From positions 277,053-341,052 of the forward strand of contig NZ_FCOT01000008.1 in the NCBI RefSeq assembly GCF_900046455.1: DNA of 64,000 nt, given 5' to 3'. Positions 45,529-64,000 of the stretch are shown in pieces (positions within the stretch are counted from its first letter, which is position 1; every line of letters starts with the position of its first letter). The notes beneath the pieces were generated by a model, which saw only the letters and a program-made list of their open reading frames with translations, was not told the DNA's origin and made no database searches. The translations under genes were made by a program, and so were the position numbers. The stretch is from Cellulomonas timonensis. Its GTDB lineage: Bacteria > Actinomycetota > Actinomycetes > Actinomycetales > Cellulomonadaceae.

Positions 45529-46508
45529 GGCAGCAGGAGGACCTTTCCGGTGGTGGCGCGGCCCTCGAGCGCGCGATGCGCGTCGGCGGCCTCCGCCAGA
45601 GGGTAGGCAGCGCCGATGCGCACGTCGAGCCCGCCTGCCGCGACGGCGGAGAACAGCTCGCCCGCCCGCCACAGGAGCTCCTCGCGTGTGGCGGTGTAGT
45701 GCGCGAGCGTCGGGCGGGTCAGGTAGAGCGAGCCGCCGGAGTTCAGGCGCTGGGGGTCGATGGGCGGCACGGGCCCCGAGGCGCCGCCGAAGAGCGCGAG
45801 GCCGCCACGGGGCCGCAGCGAGGCGAGCGAGGCCTCGAAGGTGCTGCGGCCGACGCCGTCGAAGACCGTGTGCACCCCGGCGCCGCCGGTGAGCTCGCGC
45901 ACCCGTGCGGGCAGGTCGACGGTGACGTCGGCCAGCTCGGTGTACCGGATGACGTCGCTGGCGCCCGCGGCGCGGGAGAGCTCCTCCTTCTCTGGCGTGC
46001 CCACTGTGGTGAGGACCCGGGCGCCGCGGGCGACGGCGAGCTGGGTGAGCAGCAGCCCGACGCCACCGGCTCCGGCGTGCACGAGCACGTCCTGGCCCGG
46101 GGTGACGGGGAACGTCGACGCCACGAGGTAGTGGGCGGTCATCCCCTGCAGGGGGAGGGCGGCGGCGGTCGCGTCGTCGACGTCGTCCGGGACGGGCAGG
46201 GTGTCCTGGGCGGCGACCACGACGAGCTCGGCGTACGAGCCGTGCGCCGACGACCACGCCACGCGGTCGCCCACCGCCACCTCGGCGACGTCTGAGCCGA
46301 CAGCGACCACGACCCCGGCGCCCTCCGACCCGACCACGTGGGGGACGCGCATGGGGTAGAGCCCGGACCGCCGGTAGGTGTCGATGAAGTTCACGCCGGC
46401 GGCGGCCACCCGGACCAGCACGTCGGAGGGGCCCGGCTCGGGGTCGGGGAGCTCGACCAGGCGGAGCACGTCAGGGCCTCCGGGGGCGAGTGCTTCGATG
46501 GCACGCAT
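45525..46508 (-). CDS. Quinone oxidoreductase-like MDR protein
   Basis: 327 aa, medium-chain reductase family without the structural zinc lobe. VGVNFIDTYRRSGLYP-like AAGVNFIDTYRRSGLYP and VVGSEGAGVVVAVG mark the GroES-like domain. AGAGGVGLLLTQLAVARGARV is the Rossmann NADPH-binding motif. It is similar in layout to QOR/zeta-crystallin; substrate probably a quinone or enone. First gene of the leftward trio, divergent from argC. Confidence 0.92.
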   Translation of the reverse strand: MRAIEALAPGGPDVLRLVELPDPEPGPSDVLVRVAAAGVNFIDTYRRSGLYPMRVPHVVGSEGAGVVVAVGSDVAEVAVGDRVAWSSAHGSYAELVVVAAQDTLPVPDDVDDATAAALPLQGMTAHYLVASTFPVTPGQDVLVHAGAGGVGLLLTQLAVARGARVLTTVGTPEKEELSRAAGASDVIRYTELADVTVDLPARVRELTGGAGVHTVFDGVGRSTFEASLASLRPRGGLALFGGASGPVPPIDPQRLNSGGSLYLTRPTLAHYTATREELLWRAGELFSAVAAGGLDVRIGAAYPLAEAADAHRALEGRATTGKVLLLP

Positions 46509-46664
46509 GCACCCGCCAACGTTCGCTGGCCCGGGATCATTCCGGTGCGGGACACGGGCCGTTGGGCGCAGGCCCAGGTCAGGGAGCGGTGGGATAGTGG
46601 GATCGCGGTGCTGGGCGACGCTCCAGATGGCGGAATGATCAACGCATCAAACTGCACTCGGGTG

Positions 46665-46678
46665 TATGTTCATGCACA
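46665..46678 (+). promoter_or_regulatory. argC -10 box overlapped by an ARG-box-like dyad
   Basis: TATGTT (46665-46670) ends 7 nt before the ATG at 46678, the leaderless layout. The 14-mer TGTATGTTCATGCA (46663-46676, 10 of 14 positions symmetric) resembles half of an ArgR operator and covers the -10 box. ArgR itself is encoded in this operon. Confidence 0.5.
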
Positions 46679-47742
46679 TGACTTTCACCGTTGCCGTCGC
46701 CGGTGCCAGCGGCTATGCCGGTGGCGAGATCCTGCGCGTGCTGCTCGGCCACCCCGAGGCGAAGATCGGCGCGCTGACCGCCCACAGCAACGCGGGCACG
46801 CTGCTGGGCGCGCACCAGCCGCACCTGCGCAGCCTGGCCGACCGCGTGCTCGCGCCCACCTCCGTGGACGAGCTCACGGGTCACGACGTCGTCGTCCTCG
46901 CGCTGCCGCACGGCGCCAGCGGCGAGGTCGCGGCCGCGCTCGCGGAGCGCGGCGACCAGGCGATCGTGCTCGACCTCGGCGCCGACCACCGGCTGACGGA
47001 CGCGGTGGCGTGGCAGGACTACTACGGCAGCGCGCACGCCGGCACCTGGCCCTACGGCCTGCCCGAGCTGCTGCACGCGGGCGAGCAGACCGCCGCCCAG
47101 CAGCGCGCCGAGCTGGCCTCCGCACGGCGCATCGCCGTGCCCGGCTGCAACGTCACGGCCGTGACCCTGGGCCTGCAGCCCGGTGTCGCCGCGGGGCTGA
47201 TCGAGCCCACCGACGTGGTGGCCGTGCTCGCCAACGGGTACTCCGGCGCCGGCAAGAGCCTCAAGGCGCACCTGCTCGCCAGCGAGGCCCTCGGCAGCGC
47301 GCAGCCGTACGCCGTGGGCGGCAGCCACCGGCACATCCCCGAGATCCGGCAGAACCTCACCGTCGCGGGCGCCCCTGACGTGACGATCTCCTTCACCCCG
47401 ACCCTCGTCCCGATGTCGCGGGGCATCCTCGCCACCGCCACAGCGCGCCTCGTGCCGGGGACCGACCCGGCCGCCGTGCGCCAGGCATGGGAGGCCGCCT
47501 ACGCCGACGAGCCCTTCGTGCACCTGCTGCCCGAGGGCGAGTGGCCCAGCACGGCAGCCACCCTGGGCGCCAACACGGCGCTGGTCCAGGTCGCTGTCGA
47601 CGAGCGGGCTGGCCGCGTCGTGACCGTCACGGCCATCGACAACCTGGTCAAGGGGACCGCCGGCGGCGCCGTGCAGTCCCTCAACATCGCGCTCGGGCTG
47701 CCCGAGACCACAGGCCTCGCGCTGAACGGAGTCGCGCCGTGA
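46678..47742 (+). CDS. argC: N-acetyl-gamma-glutamyl-phosphate reductase
   Basis: 354 aa, third step of arginine synthesis: NADPH reduction of N-acetylglutamyl phosphate. [22 protein letters not shown] is the nucleotide-binding N-terminus. The catalytic Cys is in [18 protein letters not shown], with the partner His in [10 protein letters not shown]. The ATG at 46678 (MTFTVAVAG) is favoured by the -10 box spacing; in-frame ATGs at 46666 and 46672 exist. The stop overlaps argJ (GTGA). Confidence 0.96.
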   Translation: MTFTVAVAGASGYAGGEILRVLLGHPEAKIGALTAHSNAGTLLGAHQPHLRSLADRVLAPTSVDELTGHDVVVLALPHGASGEVAAALAERGDQAIVLDLGADHRLTDAVAWQDYYGSAHAGTWPYGLPELLHAGEQTAAQQRAELASARRIAVPGCNVTAVTLGLQPGVAAGLIEPTDVVAVLANGYSGAGKSLKAHLLASEALGSAQPYAVGGSHRHIPEIRQNLTVAGAPDVTISFTPTLVPMSRGILATATARLVPGTDPAAVRQAWEAAYADEPFVHLLPEGEWPSTAATLGANTALVQVAVDERAGRVVTVTAIDNLVKGTAGGAVQSLNIALGLPETTGLALNGVAP

Positions 47743-48902
47743 CCGTCACCTCCCCCCAGGGCTTCCGGGCCGCGGGCGTCACCGCGGGGCTGAAGGCCTC
47801 CGGGCGGCCCGATCTCGCGCTCGTCGTCAACGACGGCCCGCTGCACGTCGCCGCAGGCGTCTTCACCACGAACCGCGTGGTGGCCGCGCCGGTGGTGTGG
47901 TCGCGGCAGGCGGTGGCCGACGGCGTCGCGCACGCCGTCGTGCTCAACTCCGGCGGCGCCAACGCCTGCACCGGCCCCGAGGGCTTCGCCGACACGCACC
48001 GCACCGCCGAGCACGTCGCGCAGGCGCTGGACACGTCGCCCGGCGACGTCCTGGTGTGCTCCACCGGCCTGATCGGCGAGCGGCTGCCGATGGGCCTGCT
48101 GCTGCCCGGGGTCGACGCGGCCGTCGAGGCGCTCAGCCCGGACGGCGGCGACGCCGCGGCCACCGCCATCATGACCACGGACACGGTCGCCAAGACCGTG
48201 CACGTCGCGGGGGACGGCTGGTCCGTGGGCGGCATCGCCAAGGGCGCGGGCATGCTGGCGCCCGGGCTGGCGACGATGCTCGTCGTCCTCACCACGGACG
48301 CCGTGCTCACGGCCGCGGAGTCGGACGCTGCCCTGCGCGCGGCCACCCGGACCACGTTCGACCGCGTCGACTCCGACGGCTGCATGTCCACGAACGACAC
48401 GGTGTTGCTGCTCGCCTCGGGCGCCTCGGGCGTGGCGCCTGAGCCCGCCGCGTTCCTCGACGCGCTCGCCCAGGCCTGCGCCGAGCTGGCCCGCGCGCTG
48501 GTCGCCGACGCCGAGGGCGCTAGCCACGACATCGCCGTGTCAGTCGTCAACGCGACCACCGAGGACGCCGCCGTCGCGGTGGCCCGCGCGGTCACCCGGT
48601 CCAACCTGTTCAAGGCGGCCGTCTTCGGCAACGACCCCAACTGGGGGCGGGTGCTCGCCGCCGCCGGCACCGTGCCCGCCGCCGTCGCGCCCTTCGACGC
48701 GGACCTGCTGGACGTCAGCATCAACGGCGTCCAGGTCTGCCGCGCCGGCGGCGTGGGGGAGGATCGAAGCCTCGTCGACCTGGCGTCGGCCCGTGAGGTG
48801 CAGGTGCTGGTCGACCTGCACGCCGGCGACGCCAGCGCCACGGTGTGGACCAACGACCTGACCCACGACTACGTGCACGAGAACAGCGCGTACTCCACAT
48901 GA
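47739..48902 (+). CDS. argJ: Ornithine acetyltransferase / N-acetylglutamate synthase
   Basis: 387 aa. ArgJ recycles the acetyl group from N-acetylornithine to glutamate, so no ArgE is needed. The self-cleavage site is visible as GLATML, giving the nucleophile Thr179 of the beta chain, and the oxyanion region is [31 protein letters not shown] and the C-terminal [15 protein letters not shown] are family signatures. GTG start overlaps argC. Confidence 0.97.
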   Translation: MTVTSPQGFRAAGVTAGLKASGRPDLALVVNDGPLHVAAGVFTTNRVVAAPVVWSRQAVADGVAHAVVLNSGGANACTGPEGFADTHRTAEHVAQALDTSPGDVLVCSTGLIGERLPMGLLLPGVDAAVEALSPDGGDAAATAIMTTDTVAKTVHVAGDGWSVGGIAKGAGMLAPGLATMLVVLTTDAVLTAAESDAALRAATRTTFDRVDSDGCMSTNDTVLLLASGASGVAPEPAAFLDALAQACAELARALVADAEGASHDIAVSVVNATTEDAAVAVARAVTRSNLFKAAVFGNDPNWGRVLAAAGTVPAAVAPFDADLLDVSINGVQVCRAGGVGEDRSLVDLASAREVQVLVDLHAGDASATVWTNDLTHDYVHENSAYST

Positions 48903-49893
48903 GCGACCAGAGTGACGAGGATTTCGTGTTCAACACCCGCACCGACCTGCGCGCCGACCAGAAGGCGGAGGTCCTGATCGAGGCGCTGCCCTGGCTGCAG
49001 CGCTTCAACGGCGCGCTCGTCGTCGTCAAGTACGGCGGCAACGCCATGATCGACGAGAAGCTCAAGCGGGCCTTCGCCGAGGACATGGTCTTCCTGCACC
49101 AGGTGGGCCTGCGCCCGGTGGTGGTGCACGGCGGCGGCCCGCAGATCAACACGATGCTCGACCGCCTCGGCATCGAGAGCGAGTTCCGCGGCGGCTTGCG
49201 CGTCACGACGCCCGAGGCGATGGACGTCGTGCGCATGGTGCTCACGGGCCAGGTGTCGCGTGAGCTCGTGGGCCTGCTCAACGCGCACGGCCCGCACGCC
49301 GTCGGCCTCTCCGGGGAGGATGGCGGCCTGCTCCAGGCCCGCCGCCGGCACGCCGTGGTGGACGGCCAGCTCGTCGATGTGGGCCTGGTCGGCGATGTCG
49401 TCCAGGTCAACCCGTCGGCCGTGCTGGACCTGCTGGACGCCGGGCGGATCCCCGTCGTCTCCACCGTCGCGCCCGACATCGACGACCCCACGCATGTGCT
49501 CAACGTCAACGCCGACACGGCTGCCGCGGCGCTCGCGGTCGCCCTCGGCGCGCGCAAGCTGATCGTGCTGACGGACGTGGAGGGCCTGTACACGAGCTGG
49601 CCGGACCGCACGTCGCTGGTGCGCCGAATCCGGGCCAGCGAGCTCGCGGACCTGCTGCCCAGCCTCGACGCCGGGATGCGTCCCAAGATGGAGGCCTGCT
49701 GGCGCGCCGTCGAGGGCGGGGTCGGCCGGGCGCACGTGATCGACGGCCGTGAGCCGCACTCGATCCTGGTCGAGGTCTTCACCACCGAGGGCATCGGCAC
49801 GATGGTGCTGCCCGACGACGAGCCCGTCCCGTCCCCGTTCACCGGTCAACTGCCTGTGGTCGGCGTCGACGTGTCACACATCGGAGGAACGCC

Positions 49894-49897
<4 letters not shown>
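48899..49897 (+). CDS. argB: Acetylglutamate kinase
   Basis: 332 aa amino-acid kinase. It phosphorylates N-acetylglutamate and is the usual feedback point for arginine. [10 protein letters not shown] is the N-terminal phosphate loop, [18 protein letters not shown] binds substrate, and [23 protein letters not shown] is the nucleotide-site region. An N-terminal extension ([21 protein letters not shown]) is consistent with the arginine-sensitive hexameric type. It overlaps argJ and argD by 4 nt each. Confidence 0.97.
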
Positions 49898-52635
<2,738 letters not shown>

Positions 52636-52712
52636 CCCCGTCGCCTCGACTTCCCGGCGCCCCGCGCCGGCTGCACACCTGAACAGTTCCCTGCGATGAG
52701 AAGAGACATTCC

Positions 52713-55371
<2,659 letters not shown>

Positions 55372-55373
55372 GC

Positions 55374-55982
55374 ATGGTCGACGCCCAGCCCGCGGGGGGC
55401 GCTGGAGGAGGGGACGCGGCGGCACTGGTGGCCGCCCGCGTCCTCTCCGCGCGTCCCCGGCTGGGGCCCGTGCGCCTGGTGTGCGTCGACGGCCCGGCGG
55501 GCTCGGGCAAGTCGACGTTCGCCCGGGCGCTCGCGGAGGCGCTGCGATCCCAGGGAACCCCGGCGGCGGTGATCGGCCTGGACGACCTCTATGAGGGGTG
55601 GTCGGGGCTGTCGGGGAGCCTGTGGCCCCGTCTCGGCGCGCAGGTCCTCGAGCCGTTGCGGCGCGGGCGCCCGGGGCGCTTCCAGCGCTACGACTGGGCG
55701 GCCGAGGGCTTCGCGGAGTGGGTCGACGTCCCCGTCCCGGCCGTGCTGGTGCTAGAGGGATGCGGGTCGGCGCGGCGCGCGGCGGACCCCGACGCGGTGC
55801 TGCGGGTATGGGTCGAGGCGCCGGCGGGCCTACGCCTGTCCCGCGGCCTGGAGCGCGACGGGGTGGGGATGCGTGAGCACTGGGTGGAGTGGATGGCCGA
55901 GGAGGCCGAGCACTTCGCGCAGGAGCGGACCCGCGAGCGGGCTGACGTCCGCCTCGACGCGTACGGCAAGATGTCGACATGA
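55374..55982 (+). CDS. Uridine-kinase-like P-loop protein
   Basis: 202 aa. Walker A DGPAGSGKSTFARAL, then a substrate-site-like GLDDLYEGWSGLSG and YDWAAEGFAEWVDVP resembling the uridine/phosphoribulokinase group. VLVLEGCGSARR is a Walker B-like strand, and the lid is rich in Arg (RLSRGLERDGVGMREHW). It probably phosphorylates a small metabolite; substrate unassigned. Begins 2 nt after argH and overlaps the glycosylase gene by 4 nt. Confidence 0.82.
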   Translation: MVDAQPAGGAGGGDAAALVAARVLSARPRLGPVRLVCVDGPAGSGKSTFARALAEALRSQGTPAAVIGLDDLYEGWSGLSGSLWPRLGAQVLEPLRRGRPGRFQRYDWAAEGFAEWVDVPVPAVLVLEGCGSARRAADPDAVLRVWVEAPAGLRLSRGLERDGVGMREHWVEWMAEEAEHFAQERTRERADVRLDAYGKMST

Positions 55983-56746
55983 GCAGTGGCCCGACGGTCG
56001 GGGACGCGGACGGCGCAGCGGCGCCCGTCAGCCCGTCCCGCCTGCCGCTCGGCCCCTCCGTCGGCGGCCCCCGAGGCCCCGCTCCCGCACGCGTCTGGTA
56101 CGCCCGGGAGGCCCTCGCCGTCGCGCGCGACCTGCTCGGCGCCTACCTCACGACCCGGTCCGCCGAGGGCGATGTCACGCTCCGCATCACCGAGGTGGAG
56201 GCCTACGAGGGAGCCGAGGACCCGGCCTCGCACGCGTTCCGAGGCCGGACGGCGCGGAACGCCACGATGTTCGCCGAGCCCGGACGGCTGTACGTGTACC
56301 GCCACCTGGGCCTGCATCACTGCGTGAACGTGGTGACCCGGCCGAGCGGGGAGCCCGCGGCCGTGCTGCTGCGCGCTGGCGAGGTCGTCGCGGGCGCCGA
56401 GCTCGCCCGTGAGCGCCGCCTGCGCGCCGGAGTCGTCGACTCCGACCGGCAGCTCGCCCGGGGGCCTGCGCGCCTCGCCGTCGCCCTCGGGCTGGACCTC
56501 GCGGCCAACGGCGCCGACATCACCGAGCCCGAGGGCGCCATCGTGCTGCACCGGCACGAGGCCGCCGTCGCCGCGCCGCACATCGCCACCGGCGCACGGG
56601 TCGGCGTCGGAGGCCCCGGCGCGGACGTGAGCCGGTTCCCCTGGCGCCTGTGGCTGGCCGACGAGCGCACCGTCTCCGCCTACCGCCCCGGCTATCGCCC
56701 GCCGGCGTCGGGGAGCAGCCCGCACCGCGGGACGACGTCGGCCTGA
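55979..56746 (+). CDS. DNA-3-methyladenine glycosylase (AAG/MPG family)
   Basis: 255 aa monofunctional base-excision enzyme for alkylated purines. ITEVEAYEGAEDPASHAF contains the catalytic Glu, GRTARNATMFAEPGRLYVY is the family signature, HHCVNVV follows, and AVLLRAGEVVAG is near the centre. The first 40 residues are a Pro/Gly-rich arm and the C-terminus is variable. This gene order before tyrS is common in actinobacteria. Confidence 0.92.
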   Translation: MSSGPTVGDADGAAAPVSPSRLPLGPSVGGPRGPAPARVWYAREALAVARDLLGAYLTTRSAEGDVTLRITEVEAYEGAEDPASHAFRGRTARNATMFAEPGRLYVYRHLGLHHCVNVVTRPSGEPAAVLLRAGEVVAGAELARERRLRAGVVDSDRQLARGPARLAVALGLDLAANGADITEPEGAIVLHRHEAAVAAPHIATGARVGVGGPGADVSRFPWRLWLADERTVSAYRPGYRPPASGSSPHRGTTSA

Positions 56747-56806
56747 GACAGCCACCAGTAGGAACATGAACCTCGGGGGACCTGCCCCCGACAGAGGAGA
56801 ACAGCT

Positions 56807-58069
56807 GTGACGCACATCCTTGACGAGCTCGCCTGGCGCGGGCTCGTCGCCCAGAGCACCGACCTCGACGCGCTCCGCGCGGCGCTCGACGAGCAGCCGG
56901 TCCGTCTCTACTGCGGGTTCGACCCCACCGCGCCGAGCCTGCACATCGGCAACCTCGTGCAGATCCTCACCGTCCGCCGGCTGCAGATGGCCGGCCACAT
57001 CCCCTTCGCCCTCGTGGGCGGCGCCACCGGCCTCATCGGCGACCCCAAGATGACGGGGGAGCGCACCCTCAACGCGCCCGAGGTCGTCGCCGGCTGGGTC
57101 GACCGGATCCGCCGCCAGATCGAGCCGCTGCTCGACTTCGAGGGCCCGGCTGCGGCGACGATGGTCAACAACCTCGACTGGACCGCGCCGATGTCGGCCA
57201 TCGACTTCCTGCGGGATGTCGGCAAGCACTACCGCCTGGGCACGATGCTGGCCAAGGACACCGTGGCCCGCCGCCTCAACAGCGACCAGGGCATCAGCTT
57301 CACCGAGTTCAGCTACCAGGTGCTGCAGGGGATGGACTACCTCGAGCTGTACCGCCGCCACGGGGTGAGCCTCGAGACGGGCGGCAGCGACCAGTGGGGC
57401 AACCTGCTCTCAGGTGTGGAGCTCATCCGCAAGGCCGAGGGCGTCGCGGTGCACGCCCTCACCACCCCGCTGATCACCAAGGCCGACGGGACCAAATTCG
57501 GCAAGACGGAGAGCGGGACCGTCTGGCTCGACCCCGAGCTCACCTCGCCGTACGCCTTCTACCAGTTCTGGCTCAACACTGACGACGCCGACGTGGCGGG
57601 CTACCTCAAGGTCTTCACGTTCCTCAGCCGCGAGGAGATCGAGGAGCTCGAGCGGGCGGTCGACGAACGACCCGCGGCCCGTGAGGCGCAGCGCGCACTG
57701 GCCCACCACGTGACGTCGTTGGTGCACGGCGCCGCGGCGACCGACCAGGTGGTGGCCGCCAGCCAGGCGCTGTTCGGCCGTGGCGACCTCGAGGCGCTCG
57801 ACGTCGCCGTGCTCGGCGCCGCGGTGGCCGAGCTCCCGACGGCCCAGGGCAAGGTGGGTCAGCCGTTGGTGGACTTGTTCGCCGCGACGGGCATCGCTGC
57901 CAGCAAGGGCGCTGCGCGCCGGGCCTTCGCCGAGGGCGGCGCGTCGGTGAACAACGTGAAGGTGACCGACGAGTCCGCAGTCCTGGCGGCCGACCAGCTC
58001 CTGCACGGCCGCTGGGCGCTGCTGCGTCGGGGCAAGCGCACGCTCGCGGTCGTCGACGTCCAGGCCTGA
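56807..58069 (+). CDS. tyrS: Tyrosyl-tRNA synthetase
   Basis: 420 aa class I synthetase of the bacterial TyrRS type. CGFDPTAPSLHIGNLVQ contains the HIGH-like motif, LEGSDQWGN-like GGSDQWGNLLSG is the tyrosine/tRNA region, and KFGKTESG is the KMSKS-like loop. A C-terminal S4 domain (about 350-420, KGAARRAFAEGGASVNNVKV) binds the tRNA. GTG start with AGAGGAGA. A 7-bp hairpin TCGGGGG/CCCCCGA (56773-56791) lies directly before the ribosome site. Confidence 0.97.
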   Translation: MTHILDELAWRGLVAQSTDLDALRAALDEQPVRLYCGFDPTAPSLHIGNLVQILTVRRLQMAGHIPFALVGGATGLIGDPKMTGERTLNAPEVVAGWVDRIRRQIEPLLDFEGPAAATMVNNLDWTAPMSAIDFLRDVGKHYRLGTMLAKDTVARRLNSDQGISFTEFSYQVLQGMDYLELYRRHGVSLETGGSDQWGNLLSGVELIRKAEGVAVHALTTPLITKADGTKFGKTESGTVWLDPELTSPYAFYQFWLNTDDADVAGYLKVFTFLSREEIEELERAVDERPAAREAQRALAHHVTSLVHGAAATDQVVAASQALFGRGDLEALDVAVLGAAVAELPTAQGKVGQPLVDLFAATGIAASKGAARRAFAEGGASVNNVKVTDESAVLAADQLLHGRWALLRRGKRTLAVVDVQA

Positions 58070-58073
58070 CAGT

Positions 58074-58115
58074 CGCCGTGCACCGCATCGCACCTGGTCA
58101 GTGCGGTGCACGGCG
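58074..58115 (+). terminator. Terminator hairpin after tyrS
   Basis: CGCCGTGCACCGCA (58074-58087) pairs perfectly with TGCGGTGCACGGCG (58102-58115), a 14-bp stem with a 14-nt loop and no U tract. It begins 4 nt after the tyrS stop and insulates the rRNA operon. Confidence 0.8.
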
Positions 58116-58143
58116 CTGTGGTCGGCATCACGTGCCAGCCAAG

Positions 58144-58172
58144 TTGACGCCTCCGAGGGCCGCGCGTAATGT
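58144..58172 (+). promoter_or_regulatory. Strong rRNA operon promoter
   Basis: TTGACG (58144-58149) and TAATGT (58167-58172) are spaced 17 nt, the best sigma-70-type promoter in the window. Transcription would start near 58179, about 540 nt before the 16S gene. Weaker -10-like boxes, TAGAGT (58354-58359) and TAGCAT (58430-58435), may mark further rrn promoters. Confidence 0.75.
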
Positions 58173-58178
58173 TCTGGA

Positions 58179-58720
58179 CGTCGCCCTGCCAGGGAGGAAC
58201 GGACACCGAGGATTGAACCTCGGAGGCCGGTCCCCGGGGGAGCGGCCACCCCCAGCAGCAGACAGACAGCGTCTTCGGGCGCTGGGTCAGCATGCGGGGA
58301 CGGAGAGCATCGGCCAGCCGCTTCGAGCGGTCGGAGCCGGTGAGAATCTCCGGTAGAGTGAAGACATCGCCTGAGGGAAGACGCCCCCACGGCCGCCGAG
58401 AGGTGGTCAGGGAGCGGGAAGAACTCGGGTAGCATTGAATAGCTGCCTCACGAGGGCCTGAAAGGGCCTGACGGGATGAGCGTCTGTTCCTTGAGAACTC
58501 AACAGTGTGCCAAGTAGTCGATGCCAAGATGGTTCATCGTCTGGTGGTTCCCCGCTTTTCGGTGGGGGGTTGCTGGTTGGTGAGTCTTGGTTGACTGAGT
58601 GTGTCGTCCACCCCGTGGGTGGCATGCTCGAATCAGCCGAATTAACTGGTCCTGCTTTCGAGTGGGGCTGTTTCGTGTGTCGGTTTCCTTGCCGCTTCGG
58701 TGGCAGGGTGCCATGAGACA
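58179..58720 (+). other. rRNA operon leader
   Basis: No gene is seen in this stretch. It holds a small hairpin CCGAGG-ATTGAA-CCTCGG (58206-58223), two weaker promoter candidates, and the box CTTGAGAACTCAACAGTG (58490-58507). That box recurs almost unchanged before the 23S gene. Such boxes in actinobacterial rrn leaders serve antitermination or rRNA processing. Confidence 0.65.
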
Positions 58721-63761
<5,041 letters not shown>

Positions 63762-63839
63762 ACACTACATTGCTACGCGTCCACTGTGCGGTTCCCGAGA
63801 TACGAACGGGAATCATCCCGAGATTCATATCTCCATAGA

Positions 63840-63959
63840 GTTACGGCGGTCATAGCGAGGGGGAAACGCCCGGTCCCATTCCGAACCCGGAAGCTAAGCC
63901 CCTCTGCGCCGATGGTACTGCACTCGCCAGGGTGTGGGAGAGTAGGTCGCCGCCGGAAC
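63840..63959 (+). rRNA. rrf: 5S ribosomal RNA
   Basis: About 120 nt. GTTACGGCGGTCATAGCG opens helix I, CCCGGTCCCATTCCGAACCC is the conserved central loop region, and GGGAGAGTAGGTCGCCGCC closes the molecule. It lies 78 bp after 23S in the usual 16S-23S-5S order. Confidence 0.97.
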
Positions 63960-63965
63960 ATCATT

Positions 63966-64000
63966 CAGAAAGAGCCACCCCTATGGGGTGGCTCTTTCTG
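63966..64000 (+). terminator. rRNA operon terminator
   Basis: CAGAAAGAGCCACCCC (63966-63981) pairs perfectly with GGGGTGGCTCTTTCTG (63985-64000), a 16-bp stem with a 3-nt loop. TCTTTCTG within the 3' arm supplies a U-rich segment. The window ends exactly at the stem's end. Confidence 0.93.

Noticed and set aside
56773..56791. T-box or riboswitch upstream of tyrS
   Set aside because: The leader is only about 60 nt with one 7-bp hairpin, too short for a T-box and without its conserved bulge.

Overview
The window is a 64 kb piece of a high-G+C actinobacterial chromosome. The gene orders (murC-ftsQ-ftsZ-pgeF-sepF-yggT-divIVA, infC-rpmI-rplT, pheST, argCJBDFRGH) and the rRNA point to Micrococcales. 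Protein style suggests the Cellulomonadaceae or a near relative, but genus cannot be settled by reading alone. Almost everything is core genome. There is no phage, insertion sequence or CRISPR array.

Layout: 1-5.2 kb holds the end of the division and cell-wall cluster through divIVA. 5.2-11.3 kb carries a DksA/TraR-like zinc-finger protein, lspA, rluD, dnaE and a PPOX-fold protein. 11.3-21.3 kb holds histidine genes (hisD, then hisC-hisB-orf-hisH-hisA) split by an inverted block: a RecQ helicase with a phosphoribosyltransferase-like tail, a truncated unknown gene, a DUF6318 lipoprotein and a 6C small RNA. 21.3-24 kb is a leftward block (GerW-like protein, serine protease lipoprotein, coiled-coil membrane protein, DUF1844 protein). 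24-26.1 kb is fur-katA. 26.2-29.9 kb is infC-rpmI-rplT behind a long leader, then an rRNA methyltransferase and thpR. 30-33.8 kb is pheST. 34-44.7 kb is the most accessory-looking region: an oligopeptide ABC transporter with two paralogous M19 dipeptidases, an M24 homologue with altered metal ligands, an alpha/beta hydrolase and a GntR/UTRA regulator. 46.7-55.4 kb is a complete argCJBDFRGH run, followed by a P-loop kinase, an alkyladenine glycosylase and tyrS. 58.1-64 kb is one complete rRNA operon (16S-23S-5S) with promoter and terminator.

The sequence is not clean everywhere. At about 15,154-15,244 there is a 15-G run followed by a near-perfect Illumina Nextera (Tn5 mosaic-end) adapter, an apparent i5 index and a degraded adapter tail. 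This synthetic DNA supplies the apparent start of recQ and cuts off the neighbouring gene, so the join there needs resequencing.

Regulation: at least nine genes have a TANNNT -10 hexamer ending 6-7 nt before the start codon, the layout of leaderless mRNAs. The infC leader carries a terminator-like hairpin and a heptamer that can pair with either of two identical partners, suggesting attenuation. A palindrome overlaps the fur -35 box, and an ARG-box-like dyad overlaps the argC promoter. The best candidate for an undescribed system is the 34-44.7 kb peptide cluster: uptake coupled to a duplicated HxH-type M19 hydrolase and a probably non-canonical M24 enzyme.
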